Shown here piece after piece: positions 25,280-33,628 of a stretch of DNA of 46,923 nucleotides. The stretch spans positions 1 through 46,923 of the forward strand of contig DXGC01000078.1 in assembly GCA_019114135.1 (NCBI GenBank). The letters are read 5' to 3'. Position numbers and translations under genes: made by a program. Position 1 is the stretch's first letter. Each line of letters starts with the position of its first letter. The DNA comes from Candidatus Corynebacterium avicola. Lineage in GTDB: Bacteria > Actinomycetota > Actinomycetes > Mycobacteriales > Mycobacteriaceae. The notes under the pieces were generated by a model that saw only the letters and a program-made list of their open reading frames with translations, did not search any database and was not told where the DNA came from.

Positions 25280-26080
25280 TCAGTCGTTCTTCCCCGACTC
25301 GCTGAGCACGGCGTTGGTGTGGCGGACCATGGAGTGCGCCAGCTTCCGGTTCGCCCGCGCACCGAGCACCGCGCCGACTCCCAACGGCAGCATCTTCGCG
25401 AAGGCAGCACCGGTCATCCGCCGACGCAGCTGCCGGAAGGCGATGCGTCCCAACCGTGAGTTGATGTTCCGCTTCTCGGCGTCACTGGCACCGCCCAGTT
25501 TCCGCAGCCCGCTGACTCCCTTGGCGCCCGAGGCGGCGGAGACGGCCTCATTGCCCGCGGCACCGGCGATGCTGAACAGGATCAGTCGCCGACGCGCCTC
25601 CTTGTGGCTGATGTCGATGCCGCGCAGCCTGGCGCTGGACAGCGTGTAGAGGGCGAAGACCTCGACCACCCCTAGCGCCTCACCGCCGGCCGCGCCCATG
25701 CTCAGGAACGTGCCGATGCCGGGGAAGAAGGCCAGCGCACCCGTTCCCGCGCCGGTGCCTGTCGCCAGCGTGCGGAAGTGCCTGTCGATGACCTTCTGCT
25801 GCTGCTCGACCGACTTCTTCCCGTGCCTGCGCTGGATGTGGTTGACGTACTTCTCGATCGCCGGCGCCTGGGCCCCGGAGGCCTTGTCGACCGCCTTGAA
25901 GAACTGACGGGCGAACGTGCCGTCCGGCTCGTCCAGATCCGCGATGCCCTTGAGCGCTTCCCGGGATTCGGGGGAGAGTTCGTCCTCGCTGACGTCGGCG
26001 GACGTCCCTGCCGACGAGGTGTCGGCGTCATTGGACGCGCCGTTCCTACGGCGACGGGAGAAAGGGTTCGCGAGCTTCAC
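25280..26080 (-). CDS. EcsC-family protein
   Basis: 266-residue protein of the EcsC family, which is of uncertain function. After a charged, Ser/Asp-rich N-terminus comes LATGTGAGTGALAFFPGIGT and MGAAGGEALGVVEVFALYTL, the Gly/Ala-rich membrane-associated segment typical of the family. Next is ILFSIAGAAGNEAVSAASGA, and the C-terminus is basic. I chose the GTG at 26080-26078 because GAGGA lies six bases before it. The upstream reading to 26125 has no such site. It sits between wzt and the XRE regulator on the same strand; hairpins at 26111-26181 separate it from wzt. Confidence 0.8.
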   Translation of the reverse strand: MKLANPFSRRRRNGASNDADTSSAGTSADVSEDELSPESREALKGIADLDEPDGTFARQFFKAVDKASGAQAPAIEKYVNHIQRRHGKKSVEQQQKVIDRHFRTLATGTGAGTGALAFFPGIGTFLSMGAAGGEALGVVEVFALYTLSSARLRGIDISHKEARRRLILFSIAGAAGNEAVSAASGAKGVSGLRKLGGASDAEKRNINSRLGRIAFRQLRRRMTGAAFAKMLPLGVGAVLGARANRKLAHSMVRHTNAVLSESGKND

Positions 26081-26110
26081 GTGTGTCCTCAAGGCCGGGG
26101 ATGAACAGAT

Positions 26111-26136
26111 GGGCCCGGCCGACAATGACCGGGCCC
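26111..26136. repeat. GC-rich inverted repeat upstream of the EcsC gene
   Basis: GGGCCCGG (26111-26118) and CCGGGCCC (26129-26136) form a perfect 8-bp stem with a 10-nt loop. It lies 31 bases upstream of the EcsC start and after the wzt terminator-like hairpin. It may add to termination or lie in the EcsC leader. Confidence 0.45.
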
Positions 26137-26162
26137 CGGAACCCCCCAGGGTAGCGACGAAA

Positions 26163-26181
26163 TTGCGCTACGGCAGCGCAA
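26163..26181 (-). terminator. Probable wzt terminator hairpin
   Basis: On the minus strand, 30 bases after the wzt stop, TTGCGCT and AGCGCAA (7-bp perfect stem, 5-nt loop) are followed by TTTCG. This is the most terminator-like hairpin near wzt, although the T-run is short. Confidence 0.5.
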
Positions 26182-26211
26182 CTGCAGCGCAGCGTCCGAA
26201 CTGCAGCTGCC

Positions 26212-27000
26212 CTACAGTCGCCCCAGGTCCTTCAGCACGGTGCGCACGTGCTCCTGCGCCGCCGGCCCCTCGTACTGTCCCACGATCTCGTCGACCGGCC
26301 CGCAGGATTTGATCTCGCCGTGGTTGACCCACAGTGCCGAGTCGCACAGCTGCGCCAGGAACTCATTGGAGTGCGAGGCGAAAACCAGGATGCCGGACTT
26401 CGCGACGAGTTCCTGCAGCTTCACCCGGGCCTTCTCCATGAAGGACGCGTCGATGGCCCCCAGCCCCTCGTCCAGCAGCAGGATCTCCGGCTCGATCGAG
26501 GTCACCACACCCAATGCCAGTCGGACGCGCATTCCCGAGGAGTAGGTGCGCAGCGGCATCGCCAGGTAGTCGCCGAGCTCGCTGAACTCGGCGATCTCGT
26601 CCATCTTCTTCTCCATGGACCGCTTGGACTCGCCGAGGAACAGTCCACGGATGACGATGTTCTCGTAACCGCTGACCTCCGGGTCCATGCCCACTCCGAG
26701 GTCGAAGATCGGAGCGACGCGGCCTTCGACCACGGCGGAACCCCGGGTCGGCTCGTAGATGCCGGACAGCAGGCGCAGCAGTGTGGACTTGCCGGCACCG
26801 TTGTGGCCGACCAGGCCGATCCGGTCGCCTTCCTTGAGGTGCAGGTTGACCTCCTTGAGCGCCTCGACGACGACGGTGTTGTCGGCGTTGCGTCCGATGG
26901 CGCCGCCAGCCGCGCCGAGGAAGGCCTTCTTCAGGGAGCGTGATTTCGCATCGAAGATGGGGAAGTCGACGCACGCGTTGTAGGTGTCGATGGATACCAA
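26212..27000 (-). CDS. wzt: ABC exporter ATPase, Wzt/RfbE type
   Basis: 262-residue ATPase of a two-gene polysaccharide exporter, matching Rv3781. Walker A is GHNGAGKS (65-72), the signature YSSGMRVRLALG is at 153-164, Walker B ILLLDE at 173-178, and the H-loop His is 210. It lacks the C-terminal carbohydrate-binding domain of O-antigen Wzt proteins. With Wzm it is thought to move lipid-linked galactan to the periplasm for arabinogalactan completion. The start codon is TTG (27000-26998), chosen because GGAG lies six bases before it and no ATG or GTG fits. It is 19 bp after wzm, one operon. Confidence 0.93.
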   Translation of the reverse strand: MVSIDTYNACVDFPIFDAKSRSLKKAFLGAAGGAIGRNADNTVVVEALKEVNLHLKEGDRIGLVGHNGAGKSTLLRLLSGIYEPTRGSAVVEGRVAPIFDLGVGMDPEVSGYENIVIRGLFLGESKRSMEKKMDEIAEFSELGDYLAMPLRTYSSGMRVRLALGVVTSIEPEILLLDEGLGAIDASFMEKARVKLQELVAKSGILVFASHSNEFLAQLCDSALWVNHGEIKSCGPVDEIVGQYEGPAAQEHVRTVLKDLGRL

Positions 27001-27019
27001 AGGAGTCTCCTAGCCTCGG

Positions 27020-27922
27020 TTAAACCCAGTAGCTGACGCGTGAACGCCACTTGCGCATGAGTACCAGTGCGAACAGGGTGCCGACCACAGTCAGGGCGAT
27101 CACGATAAGCCAACTTCGCATCTCCACCGGTTGGTTGATCATCGGACCACGGACAATGGCCATGTAGTGGTACAGCGGGTTGAGCTCAGCGAGGTAGGCC
27201 TTGTTGCCGAGTTCACCGATACGGTCCTTCAGGGTGGCGTCCATCCACACGATCGGTGTCATGTAGAACAGCAGCTGCACCAGTGAGTCCAGCAGGGCCC
27301 CCACGTCACGGAATCGGGTGGCGATGATGCCGAAGAACATCGACACCCACACACCGTTAACCACCAGCAGGGCAAGACCCGGGACGGCCAGGATTACCTC
27401 CCAGCCCACTGGGATCTGGAAGACGACCAGCAGTATCAGCCAGATCACCAGGTTGTGACAGAGGAAGAGGAACTGGCGCCACACCAGCCTGTAGATGTGC
27501 ACGCTCAACGCACTGGGTAGCTGTTTGATCAGGCCCTCGTTGGCGATGAACACCTGGGAGCCCTCGTTGATGCATCCGGCGATGAACCACCAGATGATCA
27601 GGCCCATGGCGACATGCGGCAGGAACTCCTGGATCGCGATGTCGAACAGCATGGAGTACATCAGCCCCAGTGCCGTGGCCATCACACCGGTGGCGATGGT
27701 GATCCACACCGGCCCCAGTACGGAGCGCCGGTAGCGCTGCTTGATGTCCTGCCAACCCAGGGAGAGCCAGAGCTCGTGTTGGGCAAAGCCGCGTTTCAGG
27801 TCGTCCCACGCGGCGCCGAGAGTCTGGGACTTCGACGCGGGGGAGGAGTCGCCCTCGGGAACGGCGACGAAGCGCTCGTACTCCGCTGAGGCGGCGACGG
27901 TGGTTTTCTCGGAATCGGACAC
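27020..27922 (-). CDS. wzm: ABC exporter permease, Wzm/RfbD type
   Basis: 300-residue membrane component paired with Wzt, matching Rv3783. A cytoplasmic N-terminus of ~65 residues leads to DIKQRYRRSVLGPVWITIAT, the classic ABC-2 polysaccharide-export motif. About six TM segments follow, with QLLFYMTPIVWMDATLK and the ending SRVSYWV. I chose the GTG at 27922-27920 (VSDSEKTTVAASAEYERF). A TACCGT -10 lies six bases before it, and the longer open frame upstream is low-complexity and unlike the family. It is divergent from the gene at 28075. Confidence 0.93.
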   Translation of the reverse strand: MSDSEKTTVAASAEYERFVAVPEGDSSPASKSQTLGAAWDDLKRGFAQHELWLSLGWQDIKQRYRRSVLGPVWITIATGVMATALGLMYSMLFDIAIQEFLPHVAMGLIIWWFIAGCINEGSQVFIANEGLIKQLPSALSVHIYRLVWRQFLFLCHNLVIWLILLVVFQIPVGWEVILAVPGLALLVVNGVWVSMFFGIIATRFRDVGALLDSLVQLLFYMTPIVWMDATLKDRIGELGNKAYLAELNPLYHYMAIVRGPMINQPVEMRSWLIVIALTVVGTLFALVLMRKWRSRVSYWV

Positions 27923-28025
27923 GTGGATACGGTACCCCGCCGTGGGGGCATGAGGGGAAACTGACGCGACCCGATGCTGGGCAAAGGGCCGCTGACCGAC
28001 TCTGTTACCGATGTCCGGTGGGGGA

Positions 28026-28033
28026 TGTAGTAT
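28026..28033 (+). promoter_or_regulatory. Extended -10 promoter of the cysteine-desulfurase-like gene
   Basis: TGTAGTAT (28026-28033) is a good extended -10 element, with TGTTAC near 28003-28008 as a weak -35. Transcription would start near 28040, leaving a ~35-nt leader that contains AAAGGGG at 28058-28064 before the GTG at 28075. Confidence 0.5.
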
Positions 28034-28074
28034 CAGTGGCGGTCGAGACAGCAATGGAAAGGGGTCGACGGACA

Positions 28075-29355
28075 GTGTTCGACATCGCCAGGGTGCGTGG
28101 ACTCTACGAGTCGTCGTCCGAGGGCTGGACCTACCTGAATGCAGGTCAGCGGGCACAGTTGCCCGAGAAGGTCAGCTCCGCGGTGTCGCGCGCCTTCCGC
28201 GCCGCACCGCTGCAGGGGGATTCAGGACGTCCCCGCGGCGACGCTTCGGTGTCCGCTGCACGTGAGGCGATCGCCGACCTGGTCGGCGCGTCCCCCGAGT
28301 GTGTGGTGCTGGGCCCGTCGCGGTCTGCCCTGCTGGGCACCCTGGCCACTGCGGTGCCGCGGAAGCTGCGGATGGGACGCGAGGTCGTCCTGTCGCGCAT
28401 CGACGACCCGGCGAACTCCACGCCCTGGAAGCTCGCCTCGGACCTCTACGGTGCCACGGTGCTGTGGGCGGAGGCGGACCTGACCAGCGGTGCCCTGCCG
28501 GCATGGCAGTACACCAGCCTGATCAGCAACGACACCTCCATCGTGGCGGTGCCGGCGGCGAACTCGCACCTGGGTACGGTCACGGACATCCGGGCGATCT
28601 CCGACACCCTGCGTGCGAAGTCCCACGGCTGGCTCGTCGTCGACGCCGGTGCCTACGCCCCCTACCGCCTGATCGACATCGAGGCCTGGGGCGCGGACGT
28701 CGTCGCCCTCGACATCGCCCCGCTCGGCGGTCCGGAGGTCGGCGCCCTGGTCTTCCGCGACCCCTCCCTGCTGTCTGAACTGCACACGAACGAGGCGCGC
28801 CGCGGACGTCACGCCGTCCCGGACCCGCAGGCCCTGGCCGCGCGCCGGGTTGCCGCGCTGGAGCGCGACGGCATCTCCCCGGGCTTGCTCGGTGGTGTCC
28901 CCGCGGTGGTGGATCACCTCGCGTCGCTGGACGAGGACGCTTCGGGTTCCCGCCGCGAGCGCCTGGAGACGTCGCTGTCCTCCACCTCGGAGTACCTGGG
29001 AGGCCTCGCGGACTACCTCACCGACGGACTGCGTGACCTGGACCGGGTGCACGTCATCGGTGTCGACGGCGAGGCCGACGGGGCCCACGACGGCTCCACC
29101 TGGGGACGCCAGGGCAACCACGTCGACCGCCTGCCGAGAGTCAGTTTCCTGGTGCAGGGCATCGAGGCCGCGAGCGTGGGGGAGCGGCTGCTGAGCAACG
29201 GTGTCGTCGCCCAGACCGTGGGTCTGGAGGAGAGTGCCCTCTTCGACCAGATGGGTGTCGCAGAGATGGGCGGCGCGGTGTGCGTGGCCCTGGCGCCGCA
29301 CAACACCCAGTTCGACGTGGACCTGCTGGTCCGCATCGTCGGCGGCATGGTCTAG
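28075..29355 (+). CDS. Class V aminotransferase/cysteine-desulfurase-like protein lacking the PLP lysine
   Basis: 426-residue protein of the NifS/Csd fold, similar in context to Rv3778c, which also neighbours a quinone oxidoreductase gene (Rv3777). The start VFDIARVRGLYESSSEGWTY is typical, and LVVDAGAYAPYRLIDIEAWG corresponds to the cofactor-Asp region. In NifS-type enzymes the next motif is SAHK-x2-GP with the Schiff-base lysine. Here it reads VALDIAPLGGPEVGAL with Pro216 at the lysine position. The protein may not bind PLP covalently. GTG 28075 is chosen for the AAAGGGG before it; ATG 28054 is the alternative. It converges with the oxidoreductase at 29391. Confidence 0.8.
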   Translation: MFDIARVRGLYESSSEGWTYLNAGQRAQLPEKVSSAVSRAFRAAPLQGDSGRPRGDASVSAAREAIADLVGASPECVVLGPSRSALLGTLATAVPRKLRMGREVVLSRIDDPANSTPWKLASDLYGATVLWAEADLTSGALPAWQYTSLISNDTSIVAVPAANSHLGTVTDIRAISDTLRAKSHGWLVVDAGAYAPYRLIDIEAWGADVVALDIAPLGGPEVGALVFRDPSLLSELHTNEARRGRHAVPDPQALAARRVAALERDGISPGLLGGVPAVVDHLASLDEDASGSRRERLETSLSSTSEYLGGLADYLTDGLRDLDRVHVIGVDGEADGAHDGSTWGRQGNHVDRLPRVSFLVQGIEAASVGERLLSNGVVAQTVGLEESALFDQMGVAEMGGAVCVALAPHNTQFDVDLLVRIVGGMV

Positions 29356-29390
29356 CCCACTCCATCCCTGGGCCCTGGCCGCCACGCCTC

Positions 29391-30380
29391 CTACAGGCTG
29401 GCGACCTGGAACACGGCCTTGCCGGTGATCTCCCCGGCCAGCAGCGCCTTGTGGGCGTCCGCGGCGTCCTGCACGTCGAAGACGCGGTCGACGTGGTGGG
29501 TGATCCTGCCGTTCTCCAGCAGCGGCCACACGTTCTCCACCGTCTCGGTGACGACTCGTGCCTTGTCCTCCCGGTCGCGGTAGCGCAGGCCGGTGGCCGA
29601 GACATTGCCGCGCTTGCTCAGCAGCTTGCCGATGTTCAGCTCGCCCTTCACACCGCCCTGCATGCCGATGATCACCAGGTGACCGTCCGGTGCCAGCGCG
29701 GAGACGTTGCCGTCGAGGTATTTCGCGCCGATGATGTCGAGGATGACGTCCGCCCCGCCGATGCTCTTCACGACGGAGACGAAGTCCTCGTCGCGGTAGT
29801 TGATCAGCACGTCCGCCCCGTAGCGCGAGCAGACGTCGAGCTTCTCCTGACTGCCGGCGGTGACCGCCACCTGCGCTCCGAGGGCCTTGGCCAGCTGGAT
29901 GGCGAAGATGCCGACGCCGCCGCCACCGCCGTGGATCAGCAGGGTGTCGCCCTCCCCGAGGTCGGCGGTCATCTTCAGGTTCGACCAGACGGTGCAGGCG
30001 ACCTCGATGACGCTGGCGGCCTCGGACAGGCTGAAGCCGTCGGGGACCGGGACGAGCTGGCCGACCGGGACGGTGGTGTACTCGGCGTAGGCGCCGCCGG
30101 AGAGCAGCGCGCCGACCTCGTCGCCGACCTCGTAGGGGGTGCCGTCCGGACGGGTGCAGCCATTCGGGTCGGCGATGATGCCGGTGGCCTCCAGCCCGAG
30201 AATCTCCGAGACGCCCTTCGGCGGCGGGTAGTGTCCCTTGGCCTGCAGCGTGTCGGCGCGGTTCAGTCCGGCGGTGGCGACCTGCACCAGAACCTCGCCC
30301 TCGTGCGGGGTCGGGGTGTGGGTGTCCTGCCAGGACAGTGAGTAGGGGTCGTTCAGGTCAGTCTGGATGATGGCCTTCAT
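29391..30380 (-). CDS. NAD(P)H:quinone oxidoreductase, zinc-independent MDR family
   Basis: 329-residue medium-chain reductase of the quinone-oxidoreductase (QOR/PIG3) group. The N-terminal catalytic domain has VATAGLNRADTLQAKGHYPP and EILGLEATGII. The cofactor domain has the glycine motif LLIHGGGGGVGIFAIQLAKA, followed by VTAGSQEKLDVCSRYGADVL. The zinc ligands of alcohol dehydrogenases are absent, as expected. NADPH is the usual cofactor in this group. A TAGGCT -10 lies seven bases before the ATG at 30380, so I prefer it over the in-frame GTG at 30386, and the transcript looks leaderless. It matches Rv3777 in family and neighbourhood. Confidence 0.9.
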   Translation of the reverse strand: MKAIIQTDLNDPYSLSWQDTHTPTPHEGEVLVQVATAGLNRADTLQAKGHYPPPKGVSEILGLEATGIIADPNGCTRPDGTPYEVGDEVGALLSGGAYAEYTTVPVGQLVPVPDGFSLSEAASVIEVACTVWSNLKMTADLGEGDTLLIHGGGGGVGIFAIQLAKALGAQVAVTAGSQEKLDVCSRYGADVLINYRDEDFVSVVKSIGGADVILDIIGAKYLDGNVSALAPDGHLVIIGMQGGVKGELNIGKLLSKRGNVSATGLRYRDREDKARVVTETVENVWPLLENGRITHHVDRVFDVQDAADAHKALLAGEITGKAVFQVASL

Positions 30381-30407
30381 GGTCACCAGCCTACGGAGAA
30401 TCCGGGG

Positions 30408-30839
30408 TCAGCGGCCGGAGCGTCGGTGGCCGACCACCCCCACGATGAGCGGGTTCAGGATCAGTGCGACAGCGGGGTAGACCAGGAGGCCGGCACTGAA
30501 GATCACCGGTTCCCCGGCGTCCTGGTGTCGGAACCACAGGCCCACGATGAAAAGCAGGATGCCGACGACCACCTGACCGAGTGCGGCCCCGCGCAGGGCG
30601 CTCAGCCCGGTGGCGTTCACGATGCCGCCGAGGATCCCCCAGGAGAAAGTGAGGAAGATCAGGCAGGTCAGCAAGAATTCCGTCGCCGCGTTGCTTGCGG
30701 CGCCTGCGATGCCCACCGTAGCTGTGACCTGTAGGAGGATGAAGGACGCTACGACCGCGATGGCACCGACGATCGCCCACGTGCGACGGCGTACACCGGC
30801 GGGGCGATGACCACCTGAATAAGCGGCTGATGTGTCCAT
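30408..30839 (-). CDS. Small four-helix membrane protein
   Basis: 143-residue membrane protein of no family I can name. A basic N-terminus (MDTSAAYSGGHRPAGVRRR) leads to about four TM segments (WAIVGAIAVVASFILLQV, FLLTCLIFLTFSWGILGG, LGQVVVGILLFIVGLWF, LLVYPAVALILNPLIVGV). The ATG at 30839-30837 lies seven bases after a TACAAC -10, suggesting a leaderless message. It ends 28 bp before the quinone oxidoreductase start on the same strand. Confidence 0.65.
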   Translation of the reverse strand: MDTSAAYSGGHRPAGVRRRTWAIVGAIAVVASFILLQVTATVGIAGAASNAATEFLLTCLIFLTFSWGILGGIVNATGLSALRGAALGQVVVGILLFIVGLWFRHQDAGEPVIFSAGLLVYPAVALILNPLIVGVVGHRRSGR

Positions 30840-30943
30840 GCGTCCCGTTGTACCACCGGTTCCGACGAGGTGGTTCGGGGTTTCCCGGGGGCGGTGCGCT
30901 ACACTGGGTCCGCTGCGACGGCCCAGGCCGGACCTGTAGCGAT

Positions 30944-31031
30944 GGAGATGTGGCAGAGCGGCCGAATGCACTGGTCTTGAAAACCAGCGACGAGAAATCG
31001 TCCAGGGGTTCAAATCCCCTCGTCTCCGCCA
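30944..31031 (+). tRNA. tRNA-Ser (anticodon UGA)
   Basis: 88-nt class II tRNA. The acceptor stem is GGAGATG/CGTCTCC with one G-U pair. The anticodon arm is CTGGT-CTTGAAA-ACCAG with anticodon TGA. There is a long variable arm of the serine type, T-arm GGGGTTCAAATCCCC, discriminator G and encoded CCA. It reads UCA (and UCG by wobble). A TACACT -10 at 30900-30905 puts the transcription start about 32 nt upstream of the mature end. Confidence 0.97.
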
Positions 31032-31132
31032 AACTTTCTGGGGGACATGACCGTCCGGCCCCTGTCGGCAAGGGAACGGTGAACAGGGCAGATGCCGTCC
31101 ACCAACTGGTTTCGACGAACCGATTAACTTGC

Positions 31133-31152
31133 TTAGGTACCCGCAAACCTAA
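31133..31152 (+). promoter_or_regulatory. TTAGGT/ACCTAA operator-like repeat before gntP
   Basis: TTAGGT (31133-31138) and ACCTAA (31147-31152) are inverted repeats with an 8-nt spacer. TAATGT (31150-31155) is a possible -10 overlapping the right arm, so the repeat would lie in the promoter spacer. A third TTAGGT occurs at 31195-31200, just before the gntP start. A repressor of the gluconate system (GntR-like) is a natural candidate, but the half-site does not match a motif I can name. Confidence 0.45.
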
Positions 31153-31205
31153 TGTGGTTCGCGCTGTCCCAAGTTACATCCGACGTGAAGTCAGTTAGGT
31201 ATTTG

Positions 31206-32717
31206 ATGTCTCACTCTCCAGCCCTGGAAGCCACCGGGAAGTCATCGAAGCAGAAGGCCGCCACTCAGGCGGCAGGGTCCGGTTCATTCGGAATCGGGCT
31301 CGTGATCATTGCGGTGGCTCTTGTCGCCATCGGCGTAGTCCCCAAGCCGGAGGATTTCGGTTCCGGGCTCCTGCTCACCATTGCCGCTGCCGCGGTGGGA
31401 GCGCTCCTGCTTCTCATCATCGTGATGAAGCTGCACCCCGTCATAGCCCTTGTCGTCGTCAGTATCGGCACGGCAATGGCAACAGGTATCGACCTGGGTG
31501 AAGTGCTGGACGTCATGCTCGACGGGTTCGGCAGCACCCTCGGGGAGGTCGGCCTCCTGCTGGGCTTCGGTGTGATGTTCGCGCGGCTCTTCGAGATCAG
31601 CGGAGGTGCAGCGGCATTGTCATCGGCGATGATCGACAAACTCGGTGAGAAACGTGCGCCGCTCGCTCTCGGTGTGGCTTCCCTGCTGTTCGGATTCCCG
31701 ATCTTCTTCGATGCCGCATTCATGGTGATGCTCCCGATCCTGCTCGCGACCGCGCGACGACTCGGTGGCAATGTGCTGGTCTACGTCCTGCCGGCGGCAG
31801 CAGCTCTGTCCACGATGCACGTGCTCCTGCCGCCGCACCCGGGAGCAGTTGCAGCGACGGTCCTGTTCGGAGCCGACGTGGGACTGGTCATCATGGTGGG
31901 CCTCGTCATCGCCATTCCCACGTGGTACCTCGCCGGCTACGTCTACGGAGTCTGGATCGGCAAGCGCATCGACCTGCCTGTTCCGGACCTGGTCACCGGT
32001 GGGCCCCAGGTAGACGACGATGACATGGAGCCTCCGCGGGTTCGGGTTTTGGTGGGCCTGCTGGCACTGCCCCTTGTCCTCATCTTCTTCAACACCCTCG
32101 TCACCACGCTCGGGGATCTCGATGTCATCGATGCCGACGCCACCTGGGCCTCCGGACTGGTGCTCATCGGATCGACCCCGATCGCCCTCCTCATCACCGT
32201 CCTGGTGGCCTGCTGGGTGATCGGGGTGAACAGGGGGAACACCCCTGAAGTCATCGAGGACATGCTCGACAACTCGCTCAAGCCCATTGCCCCGGTTCTG
32301 TTGATCACCGGTGCCGGTGGAATGTTCGGCGGGGTCCTGATCGCCAGCGGCATCGGCGATGCGCTTTCAGGCACGCTGGAGAGCATCGGTCTTCCGCTGG
32401 TGTTGGCGGTGTTCATTGTCGCCGCGGTCATCCGGGTGTCGCTGGGTACGGCGACGGTGGCGATCACTACGGCAGCCGGTCTTCTGGGCGCGTCAGTGGA
32501 AGCGGCCGGACTGAGCCCTCTGCAGACCGCTGCATTGACCATCGTTCTCGCAGGCGGTTCCTCGGTTCTGTCACACGTCAATGACGCGAGCTTCTGGATG
32601 ATCGGCCGATTGCTCGGAATGAGCGTCGTCCAGACCTTCAAGACCTGGACGGTCATTAAGACGCTCGTCGGTACGATTGCCGCCACTCTCGGAGCGGTCG
32701 TCTACCTGCTCGCGTGA
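31206..32717 (+). CDS. gntP: GntP-family gluconate:H+ symporter
   Basis: 503-residue permease of the GntP family, with 12-14 hydrophobic segments. Recognisable parts are LGFGVMFARLFEISGGAAAL, FGFPIFFDAAFMVMLPILLA, MHVLLPPHPGAVAATVLFGA, and near the end LSHVNDASFWMIGRLLGMSV followed by QTFKTWTV, all hallmarks of gluconate/sugar-acid transporters. A hydrophilic loop with DDDDMEPP is at about residue 275. Start ATG 31206; AGTTAGG precedes it weakly. No gluconate kinase or regulator gene is beside it. It follows tRNA-Ser and converges with the L,D-transpeptidase. Confidence 0.92.
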   Translation: MSHSPALEATGKSSKQKAATQAAGSGSFGIGLVIIAVALVAIGVVPKPEDFGSGLLLTIAAAAVGALLLLIIVMKLHPVIALVVVSIGTAMATGIDLGEVLDVMLDGFGSTLGEVGLLLGFGVMFARLFEISGGAAALSSAMIDKLGEKRAPLALGVASLLFGFPIFFDAAFMVMLPILLATARRLGGNVLVYVLPAAAALSTMHVLLPPHPGAVAATVLFGADVGLVIMVGLVIAIPTWYLAGYVYGVWIGKRIDLPVPDLVTGGPQVDDDDMEPPRVRVLVGLLALPLVLIFFNTLVTTLGDLDVIDADATWASGLVLIGSTPIALLITVLVACWVIGVNRGNTPEVIEDMLDNSLKPIAPVLLITGAGGMFGGVLIASGIGDALSGTLESIGLPLVLAVFIVAAVIRVSLGTATVAITTAAGLLGASVEAAGLSPLQTAALTIVLAGGSSVLSHVNDASFWMIGRLLGMSVVQTFKTWTVIKTLVGTIAATLGAVVYLLA

Positions 32718-32747
32718 TCTTCTGACGGTGTTTCTGCTGTCAGCAGG

Positions 32748-33500
32748 TCACACCACGTCGACGACGTCCCCGACCTGCAGGTGGTTGAAGAAGGCCTCGG
32801 CGTCGCCGGGCGCCAGGTGGATGCAACCGTGGGACATGACGCCCGGGTCACCCTCGTGGAAGGCGATGCCGATGTCGTTCGGGTAGCCCGTGCCGGCCGA
32901 GAAGTACACCGAGTACGGCATCGGTGCATCCCACTCATTCGACCATTCGTCGACGATCTTGCGGGTGACCTGCGTCGTTCCGCGCGGCGTCTCGTACCCG
33001 GCCCGGCCGGAACTGATCGCCACCGGTCCGCGGGTGACGTTGCCGTTGCCGTCCTGCAGCCACGCGGTCTGGTTCCCCAGGTCGATGCAGGCCTTGGCCT
33101 CCACGGCACAGGGGGCCGTTCCCGTACGCGGCGTCTGCTCGGGTGCCGGGTTGGTGTCCGGCGCCGGAGCGGGGGACTGGTCTGGCGCCTGATCCTGCGA
33201 GTCGTCGTCGCCGGGGAGGTTCTCGGTGACTTCGTCGGGAAGGTTGTCGGTGACTTCGTCAGGGAGGTTGTCGGTGACCTCGCCGGGGAGGTTCTCGACT
33301 GCGTCGTCGGCCCAGCCCTGCACATCGTCCGCGTCAGGCAGGTCCTCGATTCCCGGGAGTGCCTTGTTCGACGATGCAGCCTGGGCGACCGCACCGCCGT
33401 CGTCAGCAGGGGCGGCGGTGGCGGCCGGGGCGACGGCGAATGCGGTCGCCATGGCGACGGCACCGATGGACATCTTCATGAGTCGGCCGATGCTCTTCAT
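32748..33500 (-). CDS. Secreted L,D-transpeptidase (YkuD domain)
   Basis: 250-residue exported enzyme that would make 3-3 peptidoglycan cross-links. The signal peptide (MKSIGRLMKMSIGAVAMATA, cut near the AAPADD after it) is followed by an acidic linker. In the linker the 8-residue unit (D/E)NLP(D/G)EVT occurs three times plus a partial copy (69-97), then a Pro/Gln-rich stretch. The C-terminal YkuD domain has His215 in AFHEGDPG and the active-site SHGC (223-226) with Cys226. Cys131 and Cys138 could pair. Unlike mycobacterial LdtMt2 types, no Ig-like domains precede the catalytic domain. A GAAGGTGAG site precedes the ATG. Confidence 0.93.
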   Translation of the reverse strand: MKSIGRLMKMSIGAVAMATAFAVAPAATAAPADDGGAVAQAASSNKALPGIEDLPDADDVQGWADDAVENLPGEVTDNLPDEVTDNLPDEVTENLPGDDDSQDQAPDQSPAPAPDTNPAPEQTPRTGTAPCAVEAKACIDLGNQTAWLQDGNGNVTRGPVAISSGRAGYETPRGTTQVTRKIVDEWSNEWDAPMPYSVYFSAGTGYPNDIGIAFHEGDPGVMSHGCIHLAPGDAEAFFNHLQVGDVVDVV

Positions 33501-33628
33501 CGGAACTCACCTTCACTTTCGGGCACTCGGGTGCTTTTTGGTGTTGGATACGTCGTTGGTTCCACCGTACGCCCCCGCCAAAACGTTTCATCGACTTACC
33601 TGATTCTTTGGCGCGCCGTGGAAAACCC

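Noticed and set aside
27923..28156. N-terminal extension of wzm
   Set aside because: Low-complexity Arg/Pro-rich residues unlike the family; a -10 element lies just before the GTG at 27922.
30944..31205. tRNA-Ser as an integration site for a genomic island
   Set aside because: No integrase, and I saw no duplicated tRNA 3' end in the window; the downstream gntP has normal composition.
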